Positions 37,671-44,752 of a stretch of DNA of 64,000 nucleotides are shown one piece after another (position 1 is the stretch's first letter; each line of letters begins with the position of its first letter). The stretch is from assembly GCF_015690355.1 (NCBI RefSeq), contig NZ_JADPRT010000002.1, positions 186,001-250,000 on the forward strand. Direction: 5' to 3'. The notes under the pieces are model-generated. The model was not told where the DNA came from. It did not search any database and saw only the letters and a program-made list of their open reading frames with translations. The DNA comes from Streptacidiphilus fuscans. Lineage in GTDB: Bacteria > Actinomycetota > Actinomycetes > Streptomycetales > Streptomycetaceae. The position numbers and the translations under genes are program-made.

Positions 37671-38357
37671 TTACTTCTTGGCCGCGGCCTTGCGGGCCGG
37701 GGCCTTCTTGGCCGCGGTCTTCTTCGCGGCGGCGGTGGTCTTCTTGGCCGCGACCGTCTTCTTCGCCGTCGTCGCCTTCTTGGCGGCGGGGCGAGTGGCG
37801 GACGCGGTGACCGTCTTCTTCGCGGGGGCCTTGACCGCAGCCGCGGTCGTGGCCTTCTTGGCAGTGGTCTTCTTCGCGGCCGTGGTCTTCTTGGCAGCCG
37901 CCGTGGTCTTCTTGGCGGCGGCCTTCTTGACCGTGGCGGTGGTCTTCTTCGCCGTGGTCTTCTTCGCGGCAGCGGCCTTCTTCGCGGCCGGAGAACCGGC
38001 CGGCGCGACCATGCCGCTCTTGCCCGGAGTCAGCGAGCCCTTGGGGGCCTTCTTGACCGCGACGCCCGACTTCGGCAGCTTCTTCGAGCCGCTGACCAGG
38101 TCCTTGAAGCCCTGGCCCGGACGGAACCGCGGAACCGCGGTCTTCTTGACCTTGACCCGGTCGCCGGTCTGCGGGTTGCGGGCGAACCGCGCAGCGCGGT
38201 CCACCTTCTCGAAAGTGCCGAAACCCGTCACGGACACGCGGTCTCCCGCGGTCACCGCACGCACGATGGTGTCGAGCACAGCATCCACTGCCTCTGCGGC
38301 GGCGCGACGGCCACCAAGCTGCTCGGCCACCGCTTCAACAAGCTGCGCCTTGTTCAC
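37671..38357 (-). CDS. hupS: Histone-like DNA-binding protein HupS
   Basis: A 228-residue nucleoid protein. Residues 1-92 are a standard HU domain (MNKAQLVEAVAEQLGGRRAA, VTGFGTFEKVDRAARFARNP, VPRFRPGQGFKDLV), followed by a long tail of KKA/KKT repeats like histone H1. This two-part form is the actinobacterial HupS, which compacts spore nucleoids in S. coelicolor. The tail (about 110-228) is almost only Lys, Ala, Thr, Pro. A promoter-like sequence lies 52 nt upstream and a strong terminator downstream. Confidence 0.95.
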   Translation of the reverse strand: MNKAQLVEAVAEQLGGRRAAAEAVDAVLDTIVRAVTAGDRVSVTGFGTFEKVDRAARFARNPQTGDRVKVKKTAVPRFRPGQGFKDLVSGSKKLPKSGVAVKKAPKGSLTPGKSGMVAPAGSPAAKKAAAAKKTTAKKTTATVKKAAAKKTTAAAKKTTAAKKTTAKKATTAAAVKAPAKKTVTASATRPAAKKATTAKKTVAAKKTTAAAKKTAAKKAPARKAAAKK

Positions 38358-38408
38358 GTCTTCCCCTTCGGAAACGGTTGCCCGGAAGATTCTTTCTGGG
38401 CAATTCGC

Positions 38409-38437
38409 ACGTTAGGCATGTATATACGCCATTTCAA
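38409..38437 (-). promoter_or_regulatory. Probable promoter of hupS
   Basis: Minus-strand TTGAAA (38437-38432), 17-nt spacer, TAACGT (38414-38409), followed 50 nt later by the hupS start. This resembles a vegetative sigma (HrdB-type) promoter. It lies in an AT-rich pocket that stands out from the surrounding DNA. Confidence 0.55.
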
Positions 38438-38482
38438 TAACCAAACGGGCGCATCACCCTTGTGTCGCAATGGATTCGGGTT

Positions 38483-38761
38483 TCAGCCCGCCGTCGGACC
38501 GGGTCGCCGACCGGCGTCCAGGTCCGCTACGAAACGCGCCAACCTCCGTGCTGCTTCCGGGAGATCGCGCTTCGCCGCCTCCGTCACAATGAGCAACGAA
38601 CGGGTCAACGCGGCCCTCTCCGCGTCCGACACGTCCAGAGCACGCACACGGGCGTGTGCATCCTTGAGTCGGAGCGCGACCAGCTGGTAGAGCTCGGCGT
38701 CCGCGGCCTCCTCGAACCACTCCGCGTCGTCGTCGCCCGACGGCTGGTCGCTCCGACTCAT
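38483..38761 (-). CDS. Small conserved hypothetical protein
   Basis: A 92-residue acidic, helical protein (MSRSDQPSGDDDAEWFEEAA, then LYQLVALRLKDAHARVRALD and an Arg-rich end). No known domain recognised. Homologues appear to occupy the same place between hupS and leuD in Streptomyces. The ATG at 38761 has no strong ribosome site. Function unknown. Confidence 0.65.
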   Translation of the reverse strand: MSRSDQPSGDDDAEWFEEAADAELYQLVALRLKDAHARVRALDVSDAERAALTRSLLIVTEAAKRDLPEAARRLARFVADLDAGRRPGPTAG

Positions 38762-38845
38762 GCGGAGATTGTGCCATCCGAGGCCAGTTGTTCTCCGCCG
38801 TAGTTCACAACGACCTTACACACAGTCACGAGCGGAACAGCAATC

Positions 38846-38871
38846 AGCCCCCCGGTGAAGACCGGGGGGCT
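38846..38871 (-). terminator. Terminator of leuCD
   Basis: AGCCCCCCGG, short loop, CCGGGGGGCT: a 10-bp perfect stem 26 nt after the leuD stop codon, followed (minus strand) by GATTGC. Confidence 0.8.
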
Positions 38872-38897
38872 GACGGAAAATCGCTCCTGTGAAGGCC

Positions 38898-39494
38898 TCA
38901 GGCCACAGGCTGCGTCGCGGGCTTGAAGCTCGGACGGGTCGCCTCGTAGGCGGCGATTTCGGCCTCCTGCTGCAGCGTGATGCTGATGTCGTCCAGGCCG
39001 TTGAGCAGGCGCCAACGCACGTTCTCGTCCAGCTCGAAGGGGGCGTTGACGCCCTCCGCGCGGACCTCGCGGGCCGTGAGGTCGACGGTCACCTCCGCCT
39101 GCGGGTCGGCCTCGACGACCGCCCACAGCCGCTCGACGGTCTCCTGCGGCAGGATCACCGTCAGCAGGCCGTTCTTCAGCGAGTTGCCACGGAAGATGTC
39201 GGCGAAACGGGAGGAGATGACGGCCTTGAAGCCGTAGTTCTGCAGCGCCCAGACCGCGTGCTCGCGGGAGGAGCCGGTGCCGAACTCGGGACCGGCGACC
39301 AGGACCGTCGCGCCCTGGTACTCCTGCTGGTTGAGGACGAACGCGTCGTCCTTGCGCCAGGCCTCGAACAGGCCGTCCTCGAAGCCGTTGCGGGTGACCT
39401 TCTTCAGCCAGTGGGCCGGGATGATCTGGTCGGTGTCGACGTTGCTGCGGCGCAGCGGAACGGCCCGGCCGGTGTGCGAAGTGAACTTCTCCAT
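38898..39494 (-). CDS. leuD: 3-isopropylmalate dehydratase small subunit
   Basis: A 198-residue swivelling domain of isopropylmalate isomerase. Hallmarks: [20 protein letters not shown] at residues 13-32 and [22 protein letters not shown]. Works with LeuC in the second step of leucine synthesis. It begins 6 nt after the leuC stop, so the two are co-translated from one message. Confidence 0.96.
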   Translation of the reverse strand: MEKFTSHTGRAVPLRRSNVDTDQIIPAHWLKKVTRNGFEDGLFEAWRKDDAFVLNQQEYQGATVLVAGPEFGTGSSREHAVWALQNYGFKAVISSRFADIFRGNSLKNGLLTVILPQETVERLWAVVEADPQAEVTVDLTAREVRAEGVNAPFELDENVRWRLLNGLDDISITLQQEAEIAAYEATRPSFKPATQPVA

Positions 39495-39500
39495 GGCGGT

Positions 39501-40925
39501 TCAGGCCTCCACGAGGGTCGGAGCGTCGGACAGGTCGGCGGGCGAGGCCAGGTGGCCCAGCACCGCGGTGGCGGCGGCCACCTGCGGGGAGACCAGGTGG
39601 GTACGACCGCCCTTGCCCTGGCGGCCCTCGAAGTTGCGGTTGGAGGTGGACGCGCAGCGCTCACCCGGGGCCAGCTGGTCCGGGTTCATGCCCAGACACA
39701 TCGAGCAACCCGCGTGACGCCACTCGGCACCGGCCGCGGTGAACACCTTGTCCAGGCCCTCCTCGATCGCCTGCAGCGCGACCCGGACGGAGCCCGGGAC
39801 GACCAGCATCCGCACGCCGTCGGCGACCTGGCGGCCGTCCAGGATCGACGCCGCTGCGCGCAGGTCCTCGATGCGGCCGTTGGTGCAGGAGCCCACGAAG
39901 ACCGCGTCGACCTTCACCTCGCGCAGCGGGGTTCCGGCCGTGAGGCCCATGTAGCGCAGCGCGTTCTCGGCGGCGATGCGCGCCTGCGGGTCCTCGAACG
40001 AGGCCGGGTCCGGCACGTTCGCGCCCAGCGGGGCGCCCTGGCCCGGGTTGGTACCCCAGGTGACGAACGGGGTCAGCTCACTCGCGTCGATGAAGACCTC
40101 GGCGTCGAAGACCGCGTCCTCGTCGGTGCCCAGGGTCTTCCAGTACGCCACCGCGGCGTCCCAGTCCTCGCCCTTGGGGGCGTGCGGACGGCCTTCGAGA
40201 TACGCGAAGGTGGTCTCGTCCGGGGCGATCATCCCGGCGCGGGCGCCGGCCTCGATCGACATGTTGCAGATGGTCATCCGCGCCTCCATCGAGAGCGCGC
40301 GGATTGCCGAACCGCGGTACTCCAGGACGTAGCCCTGGCCGCCGCCGGTGCCGATCCGGGCGATCACGGCCAGGATCAGGTCCTTGGCCGTGACGCCGTC
40401 GGGCAGTTCGCCCTCGACGGTGATGGCCATCGTCTTGAACGGCGCCATCGGCAGCGTCTGCGTGGCCAGCACGTGCTCGACCTGGCTGGTGCCGATGCCG
40501 AACGCCAGTGCGCCGAAGGCACCGTGCGTGGAGGTGTGCGAGTCGCCGCAGACGACGGTGGTGCCGGGCTGGGTCAGTCCCAGCTGCGGTCCCACCACGT
40601 GGACGACGCCCTGCTCGACGTCGCCCAGCGAGTGCAGCCGTACGCCGAACTCCGCGCAGTTGCTGCGCAGCGTCTCCAGCTGCACCTTGGAAACCGGGTC
40701 CGCGATGGGCTTGTCGATGTCCAGGGTCGGCGTGTTGTGGTCCTCGGTCGCGATCGTGAGATCGGTACGACGCACCTTCCGCCCCGCGAGACGCAGTCCG
40801 TCGAAGGCCTGCGGACTGGTCACCTCGTGGAGGAGGTGCAGATCGATGAAGAGGAGGTCGGGCTCGCCCTCGGCGCGCCGAACGACGTGGTCGTCCCAGA
40901 CCTTCTCCGCGAGTGTGCGTCCCAT
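39501..40925 (-). CDS. leuC: 3-isopropylmalate dehydratase large subunit
   Basis: A 474-residue aconitase-family protein binding a [4Fe-4S] cluster. Cluster cysteines are visible in [13 protein letters not shown] and [30 protein letters not shown] is the family signature. Two ATGs compete (40931, 40925): GGAGGG abuts the first and is 6 nt from the second, so I chose 40925 ([15 protein letters not shown]). The promoter region is shared with divergent ndgR and holds a 26-bp palindrome, the likely NdgR operator. Confidence 0.96.
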   Translation of the reverse strand: MGRTLAEKVWDDHVVRRAEGEPDLLFIDLHLLHEVTSPQAFDGLRLAGRKVRRTDLTIATEDHNTPTLDIDKPIADPVSKVQLETLRSNCAEFGVRLHSLGDVEQGVVHVVGPQLGLTQPGTTVVCGDSHTSTHGAFGALAFGIGTSQVEHVLATQTLPMAPFKTMAITVEGELPDGVTAKDLILAVIARIGTGGGQGYVLEYRGSAIRALSMEARMTICNMSIEAGARAGMIAPDETTFAYLEGRPHAPKGEDWDAAVAYWKTLGTDEDAVFDAEVFIDASELTPFVTWGTNPGQGAPLGANVPDPASFEDPQARIAAENALRYMGLTAGTPLREVKVDAVFVGSCTNGRIEDLRAAASILDGRQVADGVRMLVVPGSVRVALQAIEEGLDKVFTAAGAEWRHAGCSMCLGMNPDQLAPGERCASTSNRNFEGRQGKGGRTHLVSPQVAAATAVLGHLASPADLSDAPTLVEA

Positions 40926-41013
40926 CGCCATCCCTCCGACCGGCGACGTCGCCGGTACAGCCGTCGATTGCTCTCTGTTTTTCCAGAGTGGCGCAGATCC
41001 CAGAAGATTGAAC

Positions 41014-41039
41014 TTGCGTCTCGCGATCCGAGACTGCAA
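41014..41039. promoter_or_regulatory. Palindrome between leuC and ndgR, probable NdgR operator
   Basis: TTGCGTCTCG, six-base centre, CGAGACTGCAA: an almost perfect inverted repeat 10 nt before the ndgR ATG and about 90 nt before leuC. NdgR is reported to bind this intergenic region in S. coelicolor. The position over the ndgR translation start region suggests autoregulation; the exact footprint is inferred. Confidence 0.7.
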
Positions 41040-41048
41040 TATCAGGGC

Positions 41049-41762
41049 ATGGACAACTCTAGTGGCGTCGGCGTTCTCGACAAGGCTGCTCTGGTGCTGA
41101 GCGCGCTAGAGGCAGGCCCCGCGACCCTGGCCGGGCTCGTCTCGGCAACCGGATTGGCGCGCCCCACCGCGCACCGGCTGGCGGTCGCTCTGGAGCATCA
41201 CCGCCTGGTCACCCGTGACATGCAGGGCCGCTTCATCCTGGGGCCCCGCCTCTCCGAGCTCTCCGCCGCGGCGGGCGAGGACCGGCTGCTGGCCACGGCC
41301 GGCCCGGTGCTCACCCACCTCCGCGACGTGACGGGCGAGAGCGCGCAGCTGTACCGGCGGCAGGGCGATCTACGTATCTGTGTGGCGGCGGCGGAGCGGC
41401 TCTCCGGCCTGCGGGACACCGTCCCTGTGGGCAGCACGCTGCCGATGAAGGCGGGTTCGGCGGCCCAGGTGCTGCTCGCCTGGGAGGAGCCGGAGCGGCT
41501 GCACCGCGGCCTCCAGGGCGCGCGGTTCACCGCGACCGCGCTCTCCGGCGTCCGCCGCCGTGGCTGGGCGCAGTCGATCGGCGAGCGCGAGCCCGGTGTG
41601 GCGTCCGTCTCGGCGCCGGTCCGCGGGCCGTCCAACCGCGTGGTGGCGGCGGTCTCCGTCTCCGGCCCGATCGAGCGGCTGACCCGCCACCCCGGGCGCC
41701 TGCACGCGCAGGCGATCGTCGAGGCGGCCGGCCGCCTCACCGAGGCGCTGCGCCGCGCCTGA
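41049..41762 (+). CDS. ndgR: IclR-family regulator NdgR
   Basis: A 237-residue IclR-type regulator. The N-terminal winged helix-turn-helix covers [40 protein letters not shown]; the C-terminal effector domain includes [15 protein letters not shown] and [20 protein letters not shown]. NdgR in S. coelicolor (AreB in other strains) controls leuCD, ilv and other amino acid genes and affects antibiotic production. It is divergent from leuC. It is followed by two hairpins before the tRNA cluster. Confidence 0.93.
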   Translation: MDNSSGVGVLDKAALVLSALEAGPATLAGLVSATGLARPTAHRLAVALEHHRLVTRDMQGRFILGPRLSELSAAAGEDRLLATAGPVLTHLRDVTGESAQLYRRQGDLRICVAAAERLSGLRDTVPVGSTLPMKAGSAAQVLLAWEEPERLHRGLQGARFTATALSGVRRRGWAQSIGEREPGVASVSAPVRGPSNRVVAAVSVSGPIERLTRHPGRLHAQAIVEAAGRLTEALRRA

Positions 41763-41780
41763 TTCCCCCCGTAAAGCCAA

Positions 41781-41812
41781 AACGGGCGGACCGCCTCGGC
41801 GGTCCGCCCGTT
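41781..41812 (+). terminator. Terminator of ndgR
   Basis: AACGGGCGGACCGCC and GGCGGTCCGCCCGTT, a perfect 15-bp arm pair with almost no loop, 18 nt after the ndgR stop. Confidence 0.8.
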
Positions 41813-41831
41813 CACATGCGTTTCGGAAAAC

Positions 41832-41853
41832 AAAAAAGACCCTTGCGGGTCTT
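41832..41853 (-). terminator. Terminator of the tRNA cluster
   Basis: On the minus strand AAGACCC, TTGC-type loop, GGGTCTT then TTTT: a short stem with a T-run, about 15 nt past the last tRNA. One of the few classic T-run terminators in the window. Confidence 0.85.
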
Positions 41854-41868
41854 AAGGGTGTTTCAGAG

Positions 41869-41940
41869 CTGGGGTACCAGGACTCGAACCTAGACTAAAT
41901 GAACCAGAATCACTCGTGCTGCCAATTACACCATACCCCA
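41869..41940 (-). tRNA. tRNA-Gln (CTG), copy 2 in transcript order
   Basis: 72 nt, folds into a full cloverleaf with acceptor TGGGGTA/TACCCCA, anticodon loop TTCTGGT (anticodon CTG) and TTCGAGTCC T-arm. No encoded CCA. Compared with the other tRNA-Gln it has a changed acceptor pair (G-C for A-T) and anticodon-stem pair (G-T wobble for C-G); both changes keep pairing. Confidence 0.93.
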
Positions 41941-41944
41941 AAAG

Positions 41945-42017
41945 TACCCCCGACCGGATTCGAACCGGCGCTACTGCCGTGAGAGGGCAGCGTGCTAGGC
42001 CGCTACACAACGGGGGC
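41945..42017 (-). tRNA. tRNA-Glu (CTC), third copy
   Basis: 73 nt cloverleaf: acceptor GCCCCCG/CGGGGGT, anticodon stem CTGCC/GGCAG with loop CTCTCAC (anticodon CTC), T-arm GGTTCGAATCC. No encoded CCA. Identical by eye to the two other copies. Confidence 0.95.
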
Positions 42018-42037
42018 TTTGGCCCTTGCGGACCGAG

Positions 42038-42110
42038 TACCCCCGACCGGATTCGAACCGGCGCTACTGCCGTGAGAGGGCAGCGTGCTAGGCCGCTACA
42101 CAACGGGGGC
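42038..42110 (-). tRNA. tRNA-Glu (CTC), second copy
   Basis: Same 73-nt sequence and cloverleaf as the neighbouring copies. The repeat unit including the spacer is 93 nt (GGACCGAG precedes it as in the next copy), indicating tandem duplication. Confidence 0.95.
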
Positions 42111-42130
42111 GTTGGTCCCTGCGGACCGAG

Positions 42131-42203
42131 TACCCCCGACCGGATTCGAACCGGCGCTACTGCCGTGAGAGGGCAGCGTGCTAGGCCGCTACACAACGGG
42201 GGC
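42131..42203 (-). tRNA. tRNA-Glu (CTC), first copy
   Basis: Same 73-nt sequence as the other two tRNA-Glu copies. First of three in transcript order after tRNA-Gln. Confidence 0.95.
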
Positions 42204-42223
42204 AAGATCTATGAAGTTTATGG

Positions 42224-42295
42224 CTGGGATACCAGGACTCGAACCTAGACTAACTGAACCAGAATCAGTCGTGCTGCCAATTACACCATATCCCA
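42224..42295 (-). tRNA. tRNA-Gln (CTG), copy 1 in transcript order
   Basis: 72 nt cloverleaf with acceptor TGGGATA/TATCCCA, anticodon stem ACTGA/TCAGT, loop TTCTGGT (anticodon CTG). First gene of the five-tRNA cluster Gln-Glu-Glu-Glu-Gln. Confidence 0.95.
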
Positions 42296-42371
42296 TCGCA
42301 CTGTCCAGGTGATCTTGGTGAGGACCTCTCGGCTCTCCCCGTCCCTCCCGGGCGGCGCAACAAGAAGAACA

Positions 42372-43127
42372 CTACCGGATGGTGGGCGGCGCTCCAAAAT
42401 CGATAAGCCGCAGCAGCTCCGGCAGGTCAGCGAGGGTCCGCACGCGCGGCACGTCGGCACCCTCGCGCAGGCCGTCGCCGGCCCCGTTCCGGTCCAGCCA
42501 GACGGCGTGCAGACCGGCGGCCAGCGCTCCCTCGGCGTCGGTCGTCAGCCGGTCGCCGACATAGACCACGTGCTCCGGCGCCAGTCCGAGCGCGGCGCAG
42601 CCGGCCAGGAAGGCCTCGGGCGCGGGCTTGGCGAAGCCGATCTCGTCCGAGCAGACGAGCGAGACGAACCGGCCGCGCAGGCCGATCGCGGCCAGCTTGT
42701 CCTCCTGGTACCGACTTGACGAGTTGCTCAGCAACCCGTGCCGGTAGCCCCCGAGGGCGTCGAGCGCCGGTATCACGTCGTCGAAGACGCGACGGTGACG
42801 GGCGAAGGCGTCCAGGTAGCGGGCGAACCACTCGTCGGGGTCCGGGGTCGCGCGCCCGATCCGGGCGAGGAAGGCCTCGACCCGGATCCGGCGCTGCTCC
42901 TGGAAGCCGATCTCACCGGCCAGGAAGCGCCCGTAGGCCGCCTCCACGTCCGCGGTCCACCAGGCCTGGGCCTGCTCGGGCGAGGCGAACTCGCCCAGCA
43001 GGTCGAGCTCGGCCAAGTGCTCGAGAATGCCCGCGCGTTCGGCCCCCGAGTAGTCGAAGAGCGTGTCGTCGATGTCCCAGAGGACACCCCGGACGTCCTC
43101 GGATATACGGTCGAAACCGTCAACCAC
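42372..43127 (-). CDS. HAD-superfamily hydrolase (subfamily IA)
   Basis: A protein of about 251 residues with the HAD motifs: I VLWDIDDTLFDYSG (Asp nucleophile and acid), II LLSNSSS, III/IV KPAPEAFLAG and VVYVGDRLTTDAEGALAAG. The helical cap of subfamily IA lies between motifs I and II. It is a phosphatase of unknown substrate. GTG starts at 43127 and 43139 are possible; both overlap the 3' end of the upstream FAH-family gene (stop at 43120), so the two are coupled. Confidence 0.88.
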   Translation of the reverse strand: MVDGFDRISEDVRGVLWDIDDTLFDYSGAERAGILEHLAELDLLGEFASPEQAQAWWTADVEAAYGRFLAGEIGFQEQRRIRVEAFLARIGRATPDPDEWFARYLDAFARHRRVFDDVIPALDALGGYRHGLLSNSSSRYQEDKLAAIGLRGRFVSLVCSDEIGFAKPAPEAFLAGCAALGLAPEHVVYVGDRLTTDAEGALAAGLHAVWLDRNGAGDGLREGADVPRVRTLADLPELLRLIDFGAPPTIR

Positions 43128-43887
43128 GCTTGACCACACGGTTGGTCAACGTGCCGATGCCTTCGACGTTGACCGAGACCTCGTCACCGATCTGCAGCGG
43201 GCCGACGCCTGCCGGGGTGCCGGTCAGGATGACGTCGCCGGGCAGCAGGGTCATCGCGTCGGAGATGTGCACGATCAGGTCGGCGATGGAGCGGACCATC
43301 TGCGAGGTGCGACCGGCCTGGCGGAGTTCGCCGTTGACGGTGCAGGTGACGGCGAGGTCGTTCGGGTCCAGTTCGGTCTCGATCCACGGGCCCAGCGGGC
43401 AGGCCGTGTCGAAGCCCTTGGCGCGCGCCCACTGGCCCTCGCGCTGCTGGATGTCACGCGCCGTCACGTCGTTGGCGCAGGTGTAACCGAGGATCACCTC
43501 GTTGACCCGGGCGTGCGGCACCTCGCGGCACATCCGCCCGATCACGACGGCGAGTTCGGCCTCGTACTGCACGTCCGAGGAGAACGGCGGGTAGGCGATG
43601 TTCTCGGTCGGACCGATGACCGAGGTGGACGGCTTGAAGAAGGTGAGCGGCGCCTCGGGCACCTCGTTGCCCAGCTCGGCCGCGTGGGCGGCGTAGTTGC
43701 GGCCCACCGCGACGATCTTGCTGGGCAGCATCGGCGGCAGCAGCCGGACGTCGGCCAGCGGCAGCACCTGGCCGGTCGGCTGCGGCTCGCCGAACGGGTG
43801 GCCGGCGAGCACGGCGACGGTCTCGGCATCGGCGTCGACCACGCCGAAAGTGACCGCCCCCTCGATGGAAAACCTGGCGATACGCAC
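43120..43887 (-). CDS. Fumarylacetoacetate hydrolase family protein
   Basis: A 255-residue FAH-fold hydrolase. Metal ligands lie in the YEAELAVVIGR segment (E-x-E pattern) and in GYTCANDVTARDIQ (Asp); the C-terminal GDVILTGTPAGVGPLQIGDEV is diagnostic. Members cleave or decarboxylate beta-diketones or act on acylpyruvates and oxaloacetate; the substrate is not decidable from the sequence. GTG start at 43887 with AAGGAG about 12 nt upstream. Forms a pair with the HAD gene. Confidence 0.88.
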   Translation of the reverse strand: MRIARFSIEGAVTFGVVDADAETVAVLAGHPFGEPQPTGQVLPLADVRLLPPMLPSKIVAVGRNYAAHAAELGNEVPEAPLTFFKPSTSVIGPTENIAYPPFSSDVQYEAELAVVIGRMCREVPHARVNEVILGYTCANDVTARDIQQREGQWARAKGFDTACPLGPWIETELDPNDLAVTCTVNGELRQAGRTSQMVRSIADLIVHISDAMTLLPGDVILTGTPAGVGPLQIGDEVSVNVEGIGTLTNRVVKRG

Positions 43888-43984
43888 GGTGGGGACGTCT
43901 CCTTCTTGCTTGGACGCTGCTGGCTTGGACGCGGCTGGACGGTGATCGAACCGAGTTCAGCCTAGGCCCCCGCGCCCGGGCATG

Positions 43985-44015
43985 CCGAAGGCCCCGCCGG
44001 GGGCGGGGCCTTCGG
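43985..44015 (-). terminator. Terminator after the small repeat peptide gene
   Basis: CCGAAGGCCCCGCC, 3-nt loop, GGCGGGGCCTTCGG: a perfect 14-bp stem 31 nt past the stop of the gene at 44046. It isolates that gene from the FAH gene downstream. Confidence 0.8.
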
Positions 44016-44045
44016 GGACGACCTCGGGTGATCTCGAGGGAACGA

Positions 44046-44237
44046 CTACTGGACCGTTCGCGGTTCCGGGGCGATCATGAGGTTGGTGCGGCGCGGGTTG
44101 GCCGTGTGCTGCGGGAGTTCCGCAGGCTCGGCGGCGGAGGCGCGCAGCGCGGGGCCGCCGTCCACGGGGAGGGCGTCGAGCTTCGTGCGACGGGGGTTGG
44201 CCGTCGGCCGGAAGCTCATGGTGGTCTTGAAGGTCAC
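44046..44237 (-). CDS. Small peptide with duplicated TANPRRT motif, function unknown
   Basis: A 63-residue peptide starting GTG at 44237 (MTFKTTMSFRPTANPRRT), with GAGGTGAGG 6 nt upstream. The motif TANPRRT occurs twice, about 35 residues apart, followed by KLDALPVD and NLMIAPEP. It is Pro/Ala-rich, has no signal peptide or cysteines, and is bracketed by a strong terminator. A longer reading (84 residues from 44300) is possible but its start has weaker support. I do not recognise the family. Confidence 0.6.
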   Translation of the reverse strand: MTFKTTMSFRPTANPRRTKLDALPVDGGPALRASAAEPAELPQHTANPRRTNLMIAPEPRTVQ

Positions 44238-44752
44238 GGGGAACCTCACCTCGGAATCGTTCAGTGGCACATCCAGGATCTCATTCCACACCCGGGCCAC
44301 CGAGCACTACCGAAACTGCTGTGAGTTTGCTCACTTTGCTTATGGGTAGGCAGCACAGTTACGACATTGTGCCCACTCCAATATAGCGGTCATAAAGCTC
44401 ATATCGGACAAAATCATGACGCGGCGTCACGACCTTCGCCGCTTTGCTGGCCACCCGCGTGTCCGAAAGATACGGTTTCCCTGCGCCCAAGTCGCACGCA
44501 GCGTCACTCGGACCCCACGTGGGGTCACTCCTACCGTCACGTAGCGTCGCCCCTTGTTGGAGATCGGGCACTGTGCTGGAATGCCACGGACCGTCGGAGT
44601 CCGCCCCTCCAAACGCTGAACCGGCCGGGGCCGATCCGACGGCGGCATACGGGCGTCCACTCGGGCCCGACCGGGGCCCAACGCCCACCGAGAACTCGAC
44701 ACCGTCCCACCGCCTCGTGCGAGGGACGCCTGGTCCAGAGGTTGCGACGCTA
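44238..44752. promoter_or_regulatory. Divergent promoter region between the small peptide gene and cvnA1
   Basis: 515 bases without a supported gene. The part 44300-44420 is clearly less GC-rich than the rest of the window and holds a minus-strand TATATT (44385-44380) that may be a -10 element for the small peptide. A perfect 16-bp palindrome, GACCCCACGTGGGGTC, lies at 44511-44526, flanked by GTCACTC copies, about 230 nt before cvnA1. GTGAG-tttg-CTCAC at 44321-44334 is a small hairpin or operator. Confidence 0.55.

Noticed and set aside
41852..42248. Repetitive open frames across the tRNA cluster (repeats of RIRSGV on minus, TPDRIRTGATAVRGQRARPL on plus)
   Set aside because: They are translations of three identical tRNA-Glu genes, not a protein.
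44077..44349. 90-codon plus-strand frame opposite the small repeat peptide
   Set aside because: The minus-strand reading has the better ribosome site, an internal repeat and a terminator at the right end; the plus-strand frame has none.
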